A stretch of 64,000 bases of DNA from Metellina segmentata (lineage: Eukaryota > Arthropoda > Arachnida > Araneae > Tetragnathidae): the NCBI GenBank assembly GCA_947359465.1, contig OX375876.1, positions 122,383,444 through 122,447,443 of the forward strand. Reading direction: 5' to 3'. A model generated the notes under the pieces. It worked only from the letters and a program-made list of their open reading frames with translations. It did no database searches and had not been told where the DNA came from. Below, in pieces: positions 10,665 to 22,082 of the stretch (position 1 is the stretch's first letter; every line of letters starts with the position of its first letter). Both the position numbers and the translations under genes were made by a program.

Positions 10665-11700
10665 CTGCTGGTATATTTGAGGGCTGTGTGCTGTTGCAGA
10701 TAGATATCTGCAAATATGAAGGCGACATAATGTCTACCTTTCATGCACGACCCCCATCACGATCTTTCTGTAATATACATACGACCCAACGAAAAGCGCA
10801 TTTTCAAGGTGCTGAACCCAAGTAGTGCTAAGATCGGCCCGGAGAACGGTTGAAAAACAAAGCAATCAAAATACATAAGAGTATTGCTTCTTCCCGAGAA
10901 AACAAAAAAGGGGACAATTGAACAATTCAACTCCGCCGAAAGCAAGGGAAAACGTTTCTTAGCCCATGTAGAAGGTAATGAATCACTCAGCACATCTCGA
11001 AAAAAGGGAGGTTATATATTCGCTCTCGTCCTGATTCAGGGATTCTTACTGTCACTTGCAGAAACACGTGAGGTGCGCACGAAGGTTTTGTAATAGTATT
11101 AAGCTATAGGTATGACAGTTTTAACAAAAAGTAGCGAAACTATCCCAATATTCCGAAATTTGAATGACCAATTTTTGATCGCATCGAATTTATTCATTAA
11201 CCAATCTCAAAAATAATTGTACCGTACGAAAGAGTACATTCTAAGTTATACTGCGATGTTTTCAAATTTTAAAACTAATAGTAATAAGATATATAGATAT
11301 GACAGTTTTTTACAAAAGTAACGAAAATGTCTCGATTTTTCCCGAATTTAAAAAAAAAAAAATACTATCAGGAATCAAATTGAAATTTTTATAAAACCCG
11401 ACGAATTGCTTCACGTTTAGAGGTACTCTAAAAAATTCAAGACTGAAAACTGAAAATTTGTACGACTTTTTCTCACTCACGTTAGAAATTTCGCTTTTAT
11501 CAATTTCGACACTTAATAAACCCTAAACTAATTGCCTCATCGGAAAAAAATATTCGCAATTGTCCAGGGAACACGATGAAGAACAAACCATGTTAACTCG
11601 TAGTTTTGTGATCCGTACTTTCTCGGGAAACCGTCTAAGAACCGAGCTAAACAACGCAGTTTTCAATCCTGCGGCGGCGGTAACTTTTTTTTAATACAGT
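10665..11700. other. no recognised feature
   Basis: AT-rich DNA with a weak internal duplication: the motif AGGTATGACAGTTTTAACAA at 11,109 recurs in diverged form at 11,296. No gene homology seen. Confidence 0.45.
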
Positions 11701-12117
11701 TATAGTGTCTTGACGCACGCATCTTCATTTTATGTCGCAAGGGTCATATTTGGCCAACCTGTGCCAAACACAAGAAAGCGTCAGGTAAAATATGCCGTGA
11801 AAGGGAGATAAAAAGAGGTCTTGGGGAGCAGAGTAGTTGGATAAAAGAAGAAAAAAAAAACGTTTGGGTGTCCGGGAACGCGACTAACGTGTTCACCAAC
11901 GACAGTAAACCCCACGGGAAAAGTAAAGACCACAAGAGTACCTAGGATTCGTGAAAGGAAGGAAATCGATGCTCCGGTCGTTTCGGCCCTTCTGTCGTTT
12001 TTACCTGTCTTCCCATTCTATAGAAAGCAATTAGACAGTATTGCAGCACACTATCAAAATACAAAAGCGATGCACATTTTGCCATGTTTCTCCAATCTAC
12101 ACAACGAAATCTCTATA

Positions 12118-12722
12118 TACAGGGTAATTCTATTATGGAAGAAACTTGGAATTGGTGGTACAGCTTGCTAAAACATACATTTTTCGTATAAGAATGTAAG
12201 GTCGGAAGTGACGCGTGGAGGCAGGAACACAAATAATGAGACATGAACATAAAAACATTGTTTATATACAACATCCTTGCAAAGTGCTTCTTTGCAGCAA
12301 TGTTTACAATAAATGCTCAAAACTGCGACCACCAACAGTAATACAAAACTCGGCAGCTGTGATTGGCAGGCAATGCTGTATGTAGAGGGCAGTAGTGTGC
12401 CTAGCCATCTGTGCCATCCGTGAACTGATGCATTTGCAAGAAAACACATCATTTGCTCCAAAGCTGTCGGCCATGATGGGAGCTACCAAGCATGTATTAC
12501 TGCTAGTGGTTACAATTTTGAGCATTTATTGTAAACATTGCTGTAAAGAAGCACTTTGCAAGGGTGTTGTAAATAAACAATGTTTTTCTGTTCATGTCTC
12601 ATTATTTGTGTTAGTGCCTCCATGCGATACTTCCGACTATACATTCCTATACGAAAACCGTATGTTTTAGTAAGCTGTATCACCCCTCCAAATTTGTCCC
12701 ACCGTATAATCACCCTGTATAT
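12118..12722. mobile_element. foldback MITE sharing the ends of the mariner-like element
   Basis: Both arms (about 12,118-12,333 and 12,500-12,722) are reverse complements over some 210 bp. They carry ATACAGGGT ends, CTTGCTAAAACATAC, TTTACAATAAATGCTC and the 3' sequence also found at 5,160-5,380. No transposase codons remain. The two long inverted arms would form a hairpin. Confidence 0.75.
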
Positions 12723-13139
12723 ACTATAATAGCCCGGCGTCAGACGTGCCCGTGGTGTAAGGTATTAAGCTGGTGTAAAATTTTCCGCAGATTTCAATAC
12801 CGTTGAAATTTTTACTCCATCTGTAATGGTCTAGGAGATGAAAAAAAGAACTTTGACTTCAATTAAAAAATTTATCGCCTGGCTGGGAAATCAATCGCGC
12901 AAAATCAAAGCGGAAACGAAAAAAATAATTTTCTTCGCGTTCAGCGGTTGAAAATTTTTTTTTTCATGATTCTAAACCCTGACTGCAAGGTTGCATGAGA
13001 AGAAGTTCTCCGCGTTTAAAAAACCGTTGGAGAATAAAACTATGAAATTCATTTAAAAATCTTTTAAAAGATTTTAAAATACATTTAAAAAGATTGAATT
13101 TTAAAATTCGCCGCGACCCAAAATTTGCAAATAATTCGG

Positions 13140-13552
13140 ACTAACTGTGTCAGAATCGTCAGGATTTGGCGGCCCCAAACAAACACTTTCTTTTATAATA
13201 GTAGAGAAAAGGATGTGTGTGTTTATTACCCATACAAATCTATGTCGTTCAACCAATTCACACCCAATTTGGTACTCTTATACTTTAGAACACTGCGGAA
13301 AACATAGGCTATTTCTTTCCTGTTTTCAGACCAATCTGTAGCCGTGAAAACTGCCGCACAGTTAGTCCTAAAAGTGTCCCTCGAAGCCCCAATTTTAAAA
13401 ATATAAAGTTTGTTTTCCTGCAATAAAAGGACATGGACAAGAAAGCACTTTCTACAGGGTTTGTATATTTGAGTTAACACAGAGAAATGTCGTGGTCGTA
13501 TTTTAGCTGTGGCGCTCGTATTTGTAACCCTAGCAACGCCGGGTTATTCAGC
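13140..13552 (+). mobile_element. non-autonomous Helitron-like element, 3' part
   Basis: Ends with AACCCTAGCAACGCCGGGTT, able to form an AACCC/GGGTT hairpin, then ATTCAGCTAG, matching the hairpin-plus-CTRR end of Helitrons. Upstream sequence matches 46,175-46,632 closely (CACCCAATTTGGTAC, TACTTTAGAACACT, CTGCAATAAA). Confidence 0.68.
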
Positions 13553-14065
13553 TAGTTATCAATTAAGTGAAAATGCAGATCGTTCTTCTCTTCTATCGAT
13601 TATCTTCCGCCCCTTTCATCGGTTTTGTCCATCGATACTATGGGCTCTCTTAGGCTTTTTTTCTCAGCAGCGTCCGTGTAAACCCAGAAGTACCGGCTCG
13701 TATTGAAAAATTAATTCTAAATAGACTGAATCGAGAAAATCTGACGCATGAGCGCACTCCCAATCCCAATCTAGAGTCCCAATCTAGATGGAGCTGTATC
13801 GGTTCCGTAATCTCTCTATTTCATGGGGGGTAGTATTTCGAAATAGTTAACCCTCCAAGTGGTTTCAACGAGATATCTAGTCGCTCTAAGCTTTCACGTG
13901 TAGCTTTGGATTACTTGGAGCGTGGACTGTGAAGCTTCGGTATCCTAAGAAAGCGTAGCCGTGATCTAGCGGCCGTGATGTATCGGTGGGTGACGTCACT
14001 AAAACGTTGTTTATACTGACACATGGTGTTGGTTTCCTAGAGTGCGTTGTTTGTGAGCGTAAAGC
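13553..14065. other. intergenic, partial repeat ends only
   Basis: Contains a diverged end of the GC-rich repeat near 13,930 and otherwise nothing recognised. Confidence 0.45.
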
Positions 14066-14735
14066 TTCGGTTTCCTAAGAAAGTGGAGCCGTTATCTAAC
14101 AGCCGTGATACGTCATGATGCCGCGGGCATAACTAGACGGCCGTCTAAACAAGAATCCTGAGGTGTCAACTTAGACGGACAGAATACGTTGGAGAATGGG
14201 CAACACAGACGGCTGTCGTAGTTTATTTTATTCGAGAAACAAAACAAAGTGGTTTTTTATTCTCTAGTCCAAAGTTTCTAACTTCGGGATCGTTGAATGT
14301 AGAGTGAAAATTTCAACAGATTTCAAATCAGCGTAAATTTCTACGCCAGATCGATATCAAAAACAGTTTTACTATTCAATTTTTTACCATTTGATTATTT
14401 ATTAAATAATTAATTATTTATTTAAAGAAAATTACATTTAAAGTATCGATCTGGTGTCAAATTTTCCGCAAATTTCAAATCCGTTGAAATTTTTATTCTG
14501 TGTTTAACGATCCCGATTTTACAAAAACGAATTAATCAATAGCAGTCAAAAATGTTTATTTATTTTTCTCCTATTCGCTTGAATCGTTTGGAGCAGGAAA
14601 TGAAATCTGGCCGCTACGAGAGAAAAAACGTTTTCCATCTGTTTGAGACCGCTATGACGACAGTCATGGAAATGGCGGCACCGTATAATTTTCGTTATGC
14701 TCACAAACAACGCTTTCTTAGGAAACCGAAGCTAA
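14066..14735. mobile_element. copy 3 of the GC-rich repeat, with terminal inverted repeats
   Basis: Left end GCTTCGGTTTCCTAAGAAAG and right end CTTTCTTAGGAAACCGAAGC are perfect 20-bp inverted repeats, so this 670-bp copy is an intact non-autonomous DNA transposon. Partial flanking sequence at 13,930-14,065 repeats the same end motif in diverged form. Confidence 0.7.
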
Positions 14736-15449
14736 ACGTAAACTTTCGGAGCAGCCATTTCCCACGCACCGGGACCCTATATTGTGCCTTAATACCTAAG
14801 GTTTATATCCCGGACAAAAATTATCTTCCTCTCACAAAATCCATCTGGAGTTTTTCCTGTAGAGAAATGGTGGTGTCATCTAGTGAGCAAATGGTTTACT
14901 AAATTCTGTATCTCACAAGAACCCTGTCCAATATTTGAGGACAAGGTCTTAAAACACTCGCCCTTGGCTATAAAACATCAAACCATTGTTCAGTTGAGGG
15001 CCATTTGTCATAAACCTTTAGGTTGTGACCTAGAAACAGGATCGTGGTCACATCATTCCGGTGATTTACAAATAAGTTTTATAGATTAATTACCTATTTA
15101 TGTGCTCATTACTAATGCTGGGCAGGGACGTATTCAGAGGGCGGGCATCATCTTGAATATTCTTGTATGGCGCTTACAATAATAAAATTTGGCACACAGG
15201 TTGTCCGAATGTTTTGCAATTTTTGAGTCCCGCCCGAGTTTTAAAATTCAATCAAGAACATTTTAAAATTAATTTAATGGAATTTAAATGTTATTGTTTT
15301 TTTAATGGCAACAGCATAAAGATATGACAGATTCTAAATTTATTTTTCCGTGCTTCCGTTTGATTTTGCGGAAAAACTCTTTCATATGAAGAACAAAACA
15401 AAAAAAGCTTTAACTGGAGTTATAAAGTTCTTTTTTCAATCTCCTAGAC

Positions 15450-16940
15450 CAGGGACGGCGAACCTTTTAAAGAAGTGGGTCAAATTTTGTTCACAATGTT
15501 TTTAGTACTAGCTCGTGGGTCACTTGGAAAAAAGGGAAAGGAGCATGGAAAAAACAACTTTTTTTGGTACTCGATTTTTTTAATCCTTTAAAAAATTAAA
15601 TTTTAAATAAAGTGGAAGTATATTTGATGAGAAATCTGTTGTTTTTTGTCAGGTAATTTATTAATATTAGGTTCATATTCAGTATTCATTAGTTTTACGC
15701 ATTTTGGGATTAATTCATTTCCGAGTTTATTTCTATTGGTATAGACTTGACAAAATTCTTCGAAGAAAACAATTATTCACATGAATGTGTGGATCCAAAC
15801 ATCGTTAAAAGAGCATTAGCAATTTTCTTCATTGATATAAAATTATTTGGTAAAGAATCATACGTTTAATATATTATTTTCAATTTTTAGTGTGGGATAA
15901 TTATAATTTGTACTAATTTCAGACATTTTCCCTTCTTCGGAAATCAAGTTATCAAATTTATTTTTCTAAACTATTTTGCTTTGAAATTCAACTAATTCCA
16001 TTTCTAAATCATGGATACTTAGTCACTTAAATTCGTTTAACTACATTGTTTTGAATTTCGTTTTGTATGGATGTAAAATAAAGTGAAATGTATTTTCCTT
16101 ACTTTTAAATTGATTAAATCTCTCCCCCTCTCCTTAAATATTTTTTGATTGCATTTTCTTGAAGGTCAAGCTCATTTTCCATTGTTATTTTGTTTTGAAA
16201 ATGTTTTTGTAATTGAGGAAAATATTTCATGATTTTCATTTAAAAATCCCTAGTAAAGATGTCAAGTTTCGTCATAAATATCCTAATATTCTCAAACATC
16301 ATTAAAACAATTTGTCCGTTTCCTTGAAGTTTTCTTTCAGTTCATTAAAATGCTGCGTGATGTCGCATAAAAACCTTTAACCAATCTTTATTTGAAAATT
16401 TGTCAAAATTTATTGTTTTCTTCATTCAAATAGAGCTTAATTTCTTCAAATAAAATGACAAACCGATTAAAAACTTGACCGGTAGTGAACCATCCAACAT
16501 TGCTGTACGTCCAAATCTCTTAATACTGGCACTCAACTTCCTCTAATAATTGTCCAAATTGTCGTTTATTAAGACCTCTTGCGTTTATACACAGTTGATG
16601 AGTTTCATTACAAATCGCATTACATTGGAAAATGTTTATAAACCTAGGTTCGCACATAGTACATACTTGCTGTGTATTAAACAATGAAATTCAATCAGAG
16701 GATGTGTAATATTTTGCTTAAGGTACTGGAAAAAACAATACACCCACTCCCCCCCCCCATATTGGGTGCACCGTCCGTTGTTACAGAAACAATTTTCTGT
16801 AGGTCAATATCCATTTCTTTAAATGCAATATCAAATTCTTTAAAAATATCAAGACCGTCACACTTTCCTTTCAGCGTTATAAGTTTTATTGGCTCTTCTT
16901 TCGTTATATTACCTGCTTTATATCGAGCAAACATTGCTAG
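15450..16940 (-). mobile_element. degraded hAT element of the Charlie/ZBED type
   Basis: CAGGGACGGCGAACCTTTT at 15,450 resembles a hAT terminal repeat. Minus-strand 16,695-16,934 encodes EEPIKLITLKGKCDGLDIFKE, then IVSVTTDGAPNMGG, the block around a catalytic Asp in hAT transposases related to ZBED and GTF2IRD2-like domesticates. Further downstream (about 16,330-16,460) broken frames give IKLYLNEENNKF and related pieces. The other terminal repeat was not found. Confidence 0.65.
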
Positions 16941-17243
16941 TTTTGCCTAACTATTTACATCGTTACTATCATCTTTAGCAATTGAATACTTTTCTAATAG
17001 TTTATGTCTTTATGTATTTACGAACAAAAATATTCCTTTCTAATTCTATTACTTGATCTTTAATTGTATTGTATCTTTTATTAACAGAAATTTGGAAACA
17101 AATAACGGAAGAACAAAAATAAAAAATATATAGCTACATAAATACTGTACATGGCGCGGTATTGTTCAAAAGAACATTATTTTTAGCAAAACGGAAAAAC
17201 TAGTGGTGGCTACACTATCTAAAACCTTTATATTTATCTTTTA

Positions 17244-17315
17244 ACAGCATTATGTATAATCAATAAATCTTAAAACAGCATTATGTATAATCAATAAATC
17301 TTAAAACAGCATTAT
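17244..17315 (+). repeat. 31-bp tandem repeat
   Basis: ACAGCATTATGTATAATC units start at 17,244, 17,275 and 17,306 (last partial). Confidence 0.75.
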
Positions 17316-17470
17316 GTATTCTCTACTATTATAAAATGAAGTTTCTGTGTGTGCGTGTACGCAGTGTACTGAAGAATTTATGGCATTTACAATAATAAAA
17401 TTTGGCACACACGTAGTCCCGAATTTTTTACAATTTTATAGACCAGCACGATTTTTATAATTTAATCTTG
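17311..17470 (+). mobile_element. Helitron-like 5' end
   Basis: TCTACTATTATAAAATGAAG followed by TGTGTGTGCG and AATTTGGCACACACGTAGTC. TC start plus this motif fits Helitron 5' ends; 15,150-15,240 carries a related AATTTGGCACACAGGTTGTC stretch. No matching 3' end was found here. Confidence 0.5.
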
Positions 17471-17609
17471 AAAATTTTAAAATTAATTTAATGCGATGTT
17501 CAATTATTATTTTCGTTCCTCCGAATGGCAACAGTCATGAATCAATCGATGCCAGCGGTCACTTACAGAGGGGATAACGTCCACAAAGCATTAGCAACTT
17601 AAGATCGTC

Positions 17610-17875
17610 ATCGGATGGTTCCTGATGGTTCGAATCCGAGTCAGAACATGGATGTTTGTAAGCGTATGGTGCACTTTAAATCTGTCGTGACCGAAGGTCC
17701 TCACGTTCGGTTGGTGTGGAAGTTTGGAGAGTGGGGTGCCAGCTCAGGTGTTGCCTCGTCATCTGACCGCGATTAAAAATTACGCGGTCGATCTTTACTT
17801 TAGGGGATTAATCCCTGACCGTCGTCAATAGCCCGTTTTGTTGCTCTAGTATGACGTTAATTTAAAAAAATGATA
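17610..17875 (+). mobile_element. SINE copy 4, 5'-truncated
   Basis: Begins at the B-box region (GATGGTTCGAATCCGAGTC) and continues through GGTTGGTGTGGAAGTTTGG to GTCGTCAATAGCCCG and CTCTAGTATGACGTTAATT plus A-rich tail. The A-box part of the head is missing or replaced. Confidence 0.68.
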
Positions 17876-17899
17876 AAAAAAATTGCCATATCTGATTTG

Positions 17900-18260
17900 T
17901 GAGTTTGTTACGAAATGGATTTTTAAATGTTAAAATTCATGAAAAAACCTTGATTTTTTTTACGCTTCCTTGGTTTAAAAATTGTACAAAAAACTATTTC
18001 TTCTAGCAAATTGATGGAGGTTCAAAACATGAAGAATAATACTAATAATAATTTCCAACAGGAATCGTCTTTCCGAATAAATTAGGATTTAAGATATCAC
18101 TTAAAAATATGGCAAGTATCTTCAATTAGATAATTAATTTTTTCACAATCGGAATTTTTCTCATTGAAATGATTTTAAGAACATACCAATTACCTGTTGT
18201 TAAAAAATCTGGACTTTTAAAGTCCAAATTAAAAAAAAAAACATATATTTTAGTGCAAAC
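17900..18260 (+). repeat. interspersed repeat shared with 51,300-51,680
   Basis: Both regions contain ATGTTAAAATTC, CTTGATTTTTTTTACG-like tracts and GATGGAGGTTCAAAACATGA followed by AGAATAAT. Two diverged copies of one unclassified repeat; no coding content. Confidence 0.6.
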
Positions 18261-18454
18261 GAACATCTTAAATCTATTTGGCGGGACATTTCTAATCTAT
18301 CGTCAGGTTAAACCTAGGCTGTGGGCAGTATCTGATGGTCAAGTAAATTTATTCGCTCCAACTTCTTTATCATGCGCGGGTTTTTATGGATGCTACCTGA
18401 TCCCAATCAGAACAACTGTTTTGTAAATAGCTAACAAAAATTTCATGATCCAAG

Positions 18455-18758
18455 CAGTGCCGTAACTAGCCATTCCTGTGCTCTCTGCAAGAATTTGCTT
18501 TTAGGCCCCTTAATTGATTAGGTATTATTTCAGCAAATTCATTAATTACATCATAATTAATAATTTTAACGTTTTTGTATTCTATGAAATAATAGAACGA
18601 TTGGATAATCGTTCTGGTCCGATAGTTGATCTTAAATAATATTTTATAAATTTCAGCTTGCTAAAACGTCTTTCGCACGAAGCAATAGAAACGGGAAGAG
18701 TTAGAAATATTCGAAGAGCGACATTGATATTTGGGTAAGACTCAATTGAACCAAAATC
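18455..18758 (-). mobile_element. hAT (Tip100-like) 3' fragment
   Basis: End CAGTGCCGTAACTAGC at 18,455. Minus strand 18,582-18,758 reads FGSIESYPNINVALRIFLTL, PVSIASCERRFSKLK, YYLRSTIGPERLSN, the classic 'SxASCERSFSKLK..LRSTM' hAT C-terminus. One end only; the rest of the element is lost. Confidence 0.72.
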
Positions 18759-19619
18759 ATGAAGTATGATCCAAGTATATCGGCCTATTCGGCCACCCTT
18801 TTACCTCCTCAAACCTAATTGGCAGGCTGGATCATGTTATCCTATTCGGCTGTCCAGTATGACAGCCGAAGCACATGAGGGATTTTCCACAAATCTAGTT
18901 TACTCCCTCTATTCTTTCATAGAAATTCAAAATTTATGAGGTGGAAATTAGCCACATGGACAATACATCAATTGGTAATGGGTAGCATGAGGTCTGAGGA
19001 GCAAATTCTTGTCCAACAATTCCACCTTTTCGATTCTTATACCCCGTTCATTTGCTTAGAATAGATAATTTATTTTAGCGACTCATTCAAGATGTTACTT
19101 GAGCTCAATCAAAACGTACTGGGACATAAAACTCGATTTAAGTGTAAAAGCTTCTACAAAATAATGACGTCACGCGACCATTATCTTAATATAAAATGCA
19201 GGAAAAATTTATCCTTTTTTATTTGTAGTTACCACCAATAGTTTATGTACTTAATCCCCAATAATTTTTTTTAGTATAGCTTTTTTAGCATAGTGCTCTT
19301 CAAAAGGATAAAGGGGCATGCATGACTTCAGTGACTATATATTAAGTTTCATTTAGTGACTTATAAAATATTTAGAGACAAACTGTTTCCAAAGCACTAA
19401 ATATTTATTGCAATTTTAGTCCGATTGAATTTTTATTGTGCAAGAGCCAGTTTTGACCAAGCTGCACTAGACTATAGGTATATAAATAAATTGTACTTCA
19501 TGGCAATTTTAGTTGCATTTAGTAATACTATGTGATTTCAAATTTTATTTACACATTTTATGAGTAGCATTTTTAAATTCATTTGCTGACAAGTGTAAAT
19601 TTTTATTAAGCTTTAAAAA
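18759..19619. other. no recognised feature
   Basis: AT-rich intergenic DNA without coding signal or recognisable transposon ends. Confidence 0.45.
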
Positions 19620-20142
19620 CAGGTTTCCCACTTTATTTCAGAAATAAAATTCCCTGACCTCCAGGTTTTCCAGACAAATTTTAACAAAATTCCAGGTCAT
19701 ATTCAAGCGATTGACAACCTTTTTTAAAGGTGGAAAACCAAGAAAAAATTTAGCATTTAATATTCAATAATAAAAACCAATTTGTGAATTAGTCACTGAA
19801 AAAATTAAAACACACAGCACAAGTCATTTTCATTAAAATACCTTACTCAAATAATCCAACATATTTGACAATTCTTCAATTTAAGCCATTGAACGAAACA
19901 AAATTCTTAACCTGTTAAATATTAGATGTTTATTTTGAAATCGGGTGAAAAATTCTATTCATAAAATAAAATGATACGAAACTGTACAAATCTTACTGGC
20001 TACTTTTCTCCAAAGCATCCGAGACTCCATGACCAATCATTTTCCAGGTTTTAGACGGAAATGCGTAATTTTCCCTGATTTTTTATGGACAGAATCAAAT
20101 TCCCTGACAATCCCAGGTTTCCCCTGCCCTGTGAGAACCCTG
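19620..20142. mobile_element. MITE with CAGGTTTCCCAC / GTGAGAACCCTG ends
   Basis: Starts CAGGTTTCCCACTTTATTTC and ends CCTGTGAGAACCCTG. The internal AATAAAATTCCCTGACC motif recurs in the intronic copies at 29,215 and 29,815. The flanking octamers do not match well. Confidence 0.55.
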
Positions 20143-20696
20143 TTCGAAATCAGTCTTACTCAGCTTGTATTTACTCATTCAAACCAAAAGCACTTTTTAA
20201 CTGATGTGTAGTCGCAAAGAATGGAAACAAGGACGAAAGAGGCAAAAACCTTTATTGGAATGATTGTAGTAGCAAAACTATACACTTTTATGAACATCAA
20301 GTATCACTTTCGTTTGCACCGGAAATGGGTCTTAAGCTCACATATGAACCACAGTTTCTTAACGCATCTCAAAGCATTGATTCTTAAATTAGAGGCGCTT
20401 CTCGAAAGCAGATGCCTTAAGAAAGATGGTTTCTTGGAATAAGGTTTTGGTAAGACACCCCAATTAGCTGCCTTTAATGAAGAGTTACAAAAAAGTTTTA
20501 GGGATGTTAACAAAACCTTTGAGGCAGTGTGAGCAACACACATACAAAAAAGTCTTACAGACTGGTTAACATAAATAGCTGCCTGAGAACAACCTTAAGA
20601 CAAAAGACAACAATGTTATAAAAATCGACTGAGGAAAATATACAAATGCAAAAGCGTGTTATCAGCACAATAGTTATAAATAAGAAAAAAATAACA

Positions 20697-20702
20697 TTTA
20701 TT
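20697..20702 (-). terminator. candidate poly(A) signal of dpy
   Basis: TTTATT on the plus strand gives AATAAA on the minus strand, about 1.1 kb past the dpy stop codon. A U-rich stretch follows it in the transcript sense. It is the nearest canonical hexamer I found downstream of the gene; another lies at 20,251-20,256. Position-based inference only. Confidence 0.35.
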
Positions 20703-21825
20703 AGAAACATTGATTGATCAAAACATCAAATGTGATTTGAAAGCACCTCAATTTCCCCTGAATTCGCTAAAAATTTAAAACTAAAATAACAAAGTTTTGT
20801 TGCCTGCGCATCAAGTTTAAAATCTATCACAATCACCGAGATGCCTCGGTTGACGACCGAATACTTCTCCGACGCTTCAACGAAACGCTCGAAACATTTC
20901 TAGTCAATGCGCCTGCTTGCATCGCGGATTCAGACAACGCAAGCAAACGCACATTCAATAAATAAAGAGGAATGCAGTCGCAAAGACAGTCGCATGCTTT
21001 CGACATTTCAAATAAATAAAAACACATGATATTGGCACAAGAAAGATTAATTTCATTCTCTAACTCTAGCGATTAAATTTTGGAAGAAAAAAAAAGACGT
21101 CAAAATCGCACGCATTCTAGTCTTTGCAGCTGCATGTCACTGATAAATCGCCTTTCGAGTGTTTCATTGGGCCGTACTCTCAAAGCACATTTGAAATCAA
21201 TTCATAACAAGGTTCCCGAGCACCCAAACCAGGCTACGTTAATACCCTATTCCGCAAAACAAAATATACAAAGCCCATAATGGCAGTAATAGCTCATTTT
21301 CCACACATGCAGGTTTCCCAAATAAGAACTCGGTGCTTCTCTAAGCGGAAACACGAACTCCCTTCCGGTCTCGCCCCGTCCGGTCAGTCGGGGGAAGAGA
21401 CTGTCGAACAGTTTGGCACATGGACACTATACCAGCTAGTCGAGATAAACCTTCCTCGTCGAAAGCACTCCAAAACCCACAGGAAAGTGAGCTATTTCTG
21501 TTGGTGCATGCGCAACCCTTCTCACTGGGAGATTGGTGCAGTACCGTCCACCACTCACAATGTCGTTAGAGGAACTTGGTAAATTAAGAGGGTGGCGTTT
21601 CCATCCAAACGCTACAGGACGGCACACGGATTTAAGAACTTAGTCGGCTCTAGGCCGACGAATCGGTTAACTTTAAAACATTAATAATAATTTTTGTTTT
21701 CCTAAACACAATCACCTAAAGAATCTCTTTTCACTGAATTTTTTGTTCGCATGAGTTTCGTCGGAGAAACCGGTCACGACGCCGACGCGGTCTCTCCGTG
21801 CGTCCAAAGGCCACGGAGCCCCTCC
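20703..21825 (-). other. probable dpy 3' untranslated region
   Basis: From the stop codon to the candidate poly(A) signal the sequence is moderately GC-rich compared with the TE-rich DNA beyond it, especially 20,820-21,000 and 21,300-21,650. No coding frame with recognisable homology and no transposon were seen here, which fits a 3' UTR. Confidence 0.35.
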
Positions 21826-22082
21826 TCAGAGGCTGTTGTTGGACGTGGGGTAGTAGTCGGGCGATGGCTCTGCCACCGGTTCCGGCGTCGTGTACAGGGG
21901 GTTGGGGAAGTCCGGTGGATGGGGCAGTGGCCCGGCTGCCTTCGGTCGCCTCCTGTAGGCCATGAGCCAGCAGGAGATGGCAACGGCGACGGCCACGAGA
22001 GCCAGCAGCGTTGTTATGATCAGTGAAATAATCAGGCCCAACTTCGGCAAGCAGACGTTGTCAATCTCCTCGATGGAAGGTC
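21826..22082 (-). CDS. dpy: dpy exon 66: transmembrane helix and cytoplasmic tail, stop
   Basis: 257 bp, 84 residues then TGA. After PSIEEIDNVC a hydrophobic helix of about 25 residues (about 21,964-22,041: GLIISLIITTLLALVAVAVA and on) is followed by AYRRRP, a stop-transfer signal, and a Pro-rich tail of about 40 residues with NPLY, TTPEP and EPSPDYYP. Type I orientation is expected. NPLY fits the NPxY pattern used by PTB adaptors and endocytosis; function here is inference. Confidence 0.94.

Noticed and set aside
12168..12670. Two similar open frames on opposite strands
   Set aside because: They are the two arms of one inverted repeat derived from transposon noncoding ends.
14552..14902. 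116-codon plus-strand frame
   Set aside because: Overlaps the terminal part of the GC-rich transposon copy; no homology and no splice context.
21751..22026. 91-codon plus-strand frame opposite exon 66
   Set aside because: Antisense of the transmembrane and tail exon.
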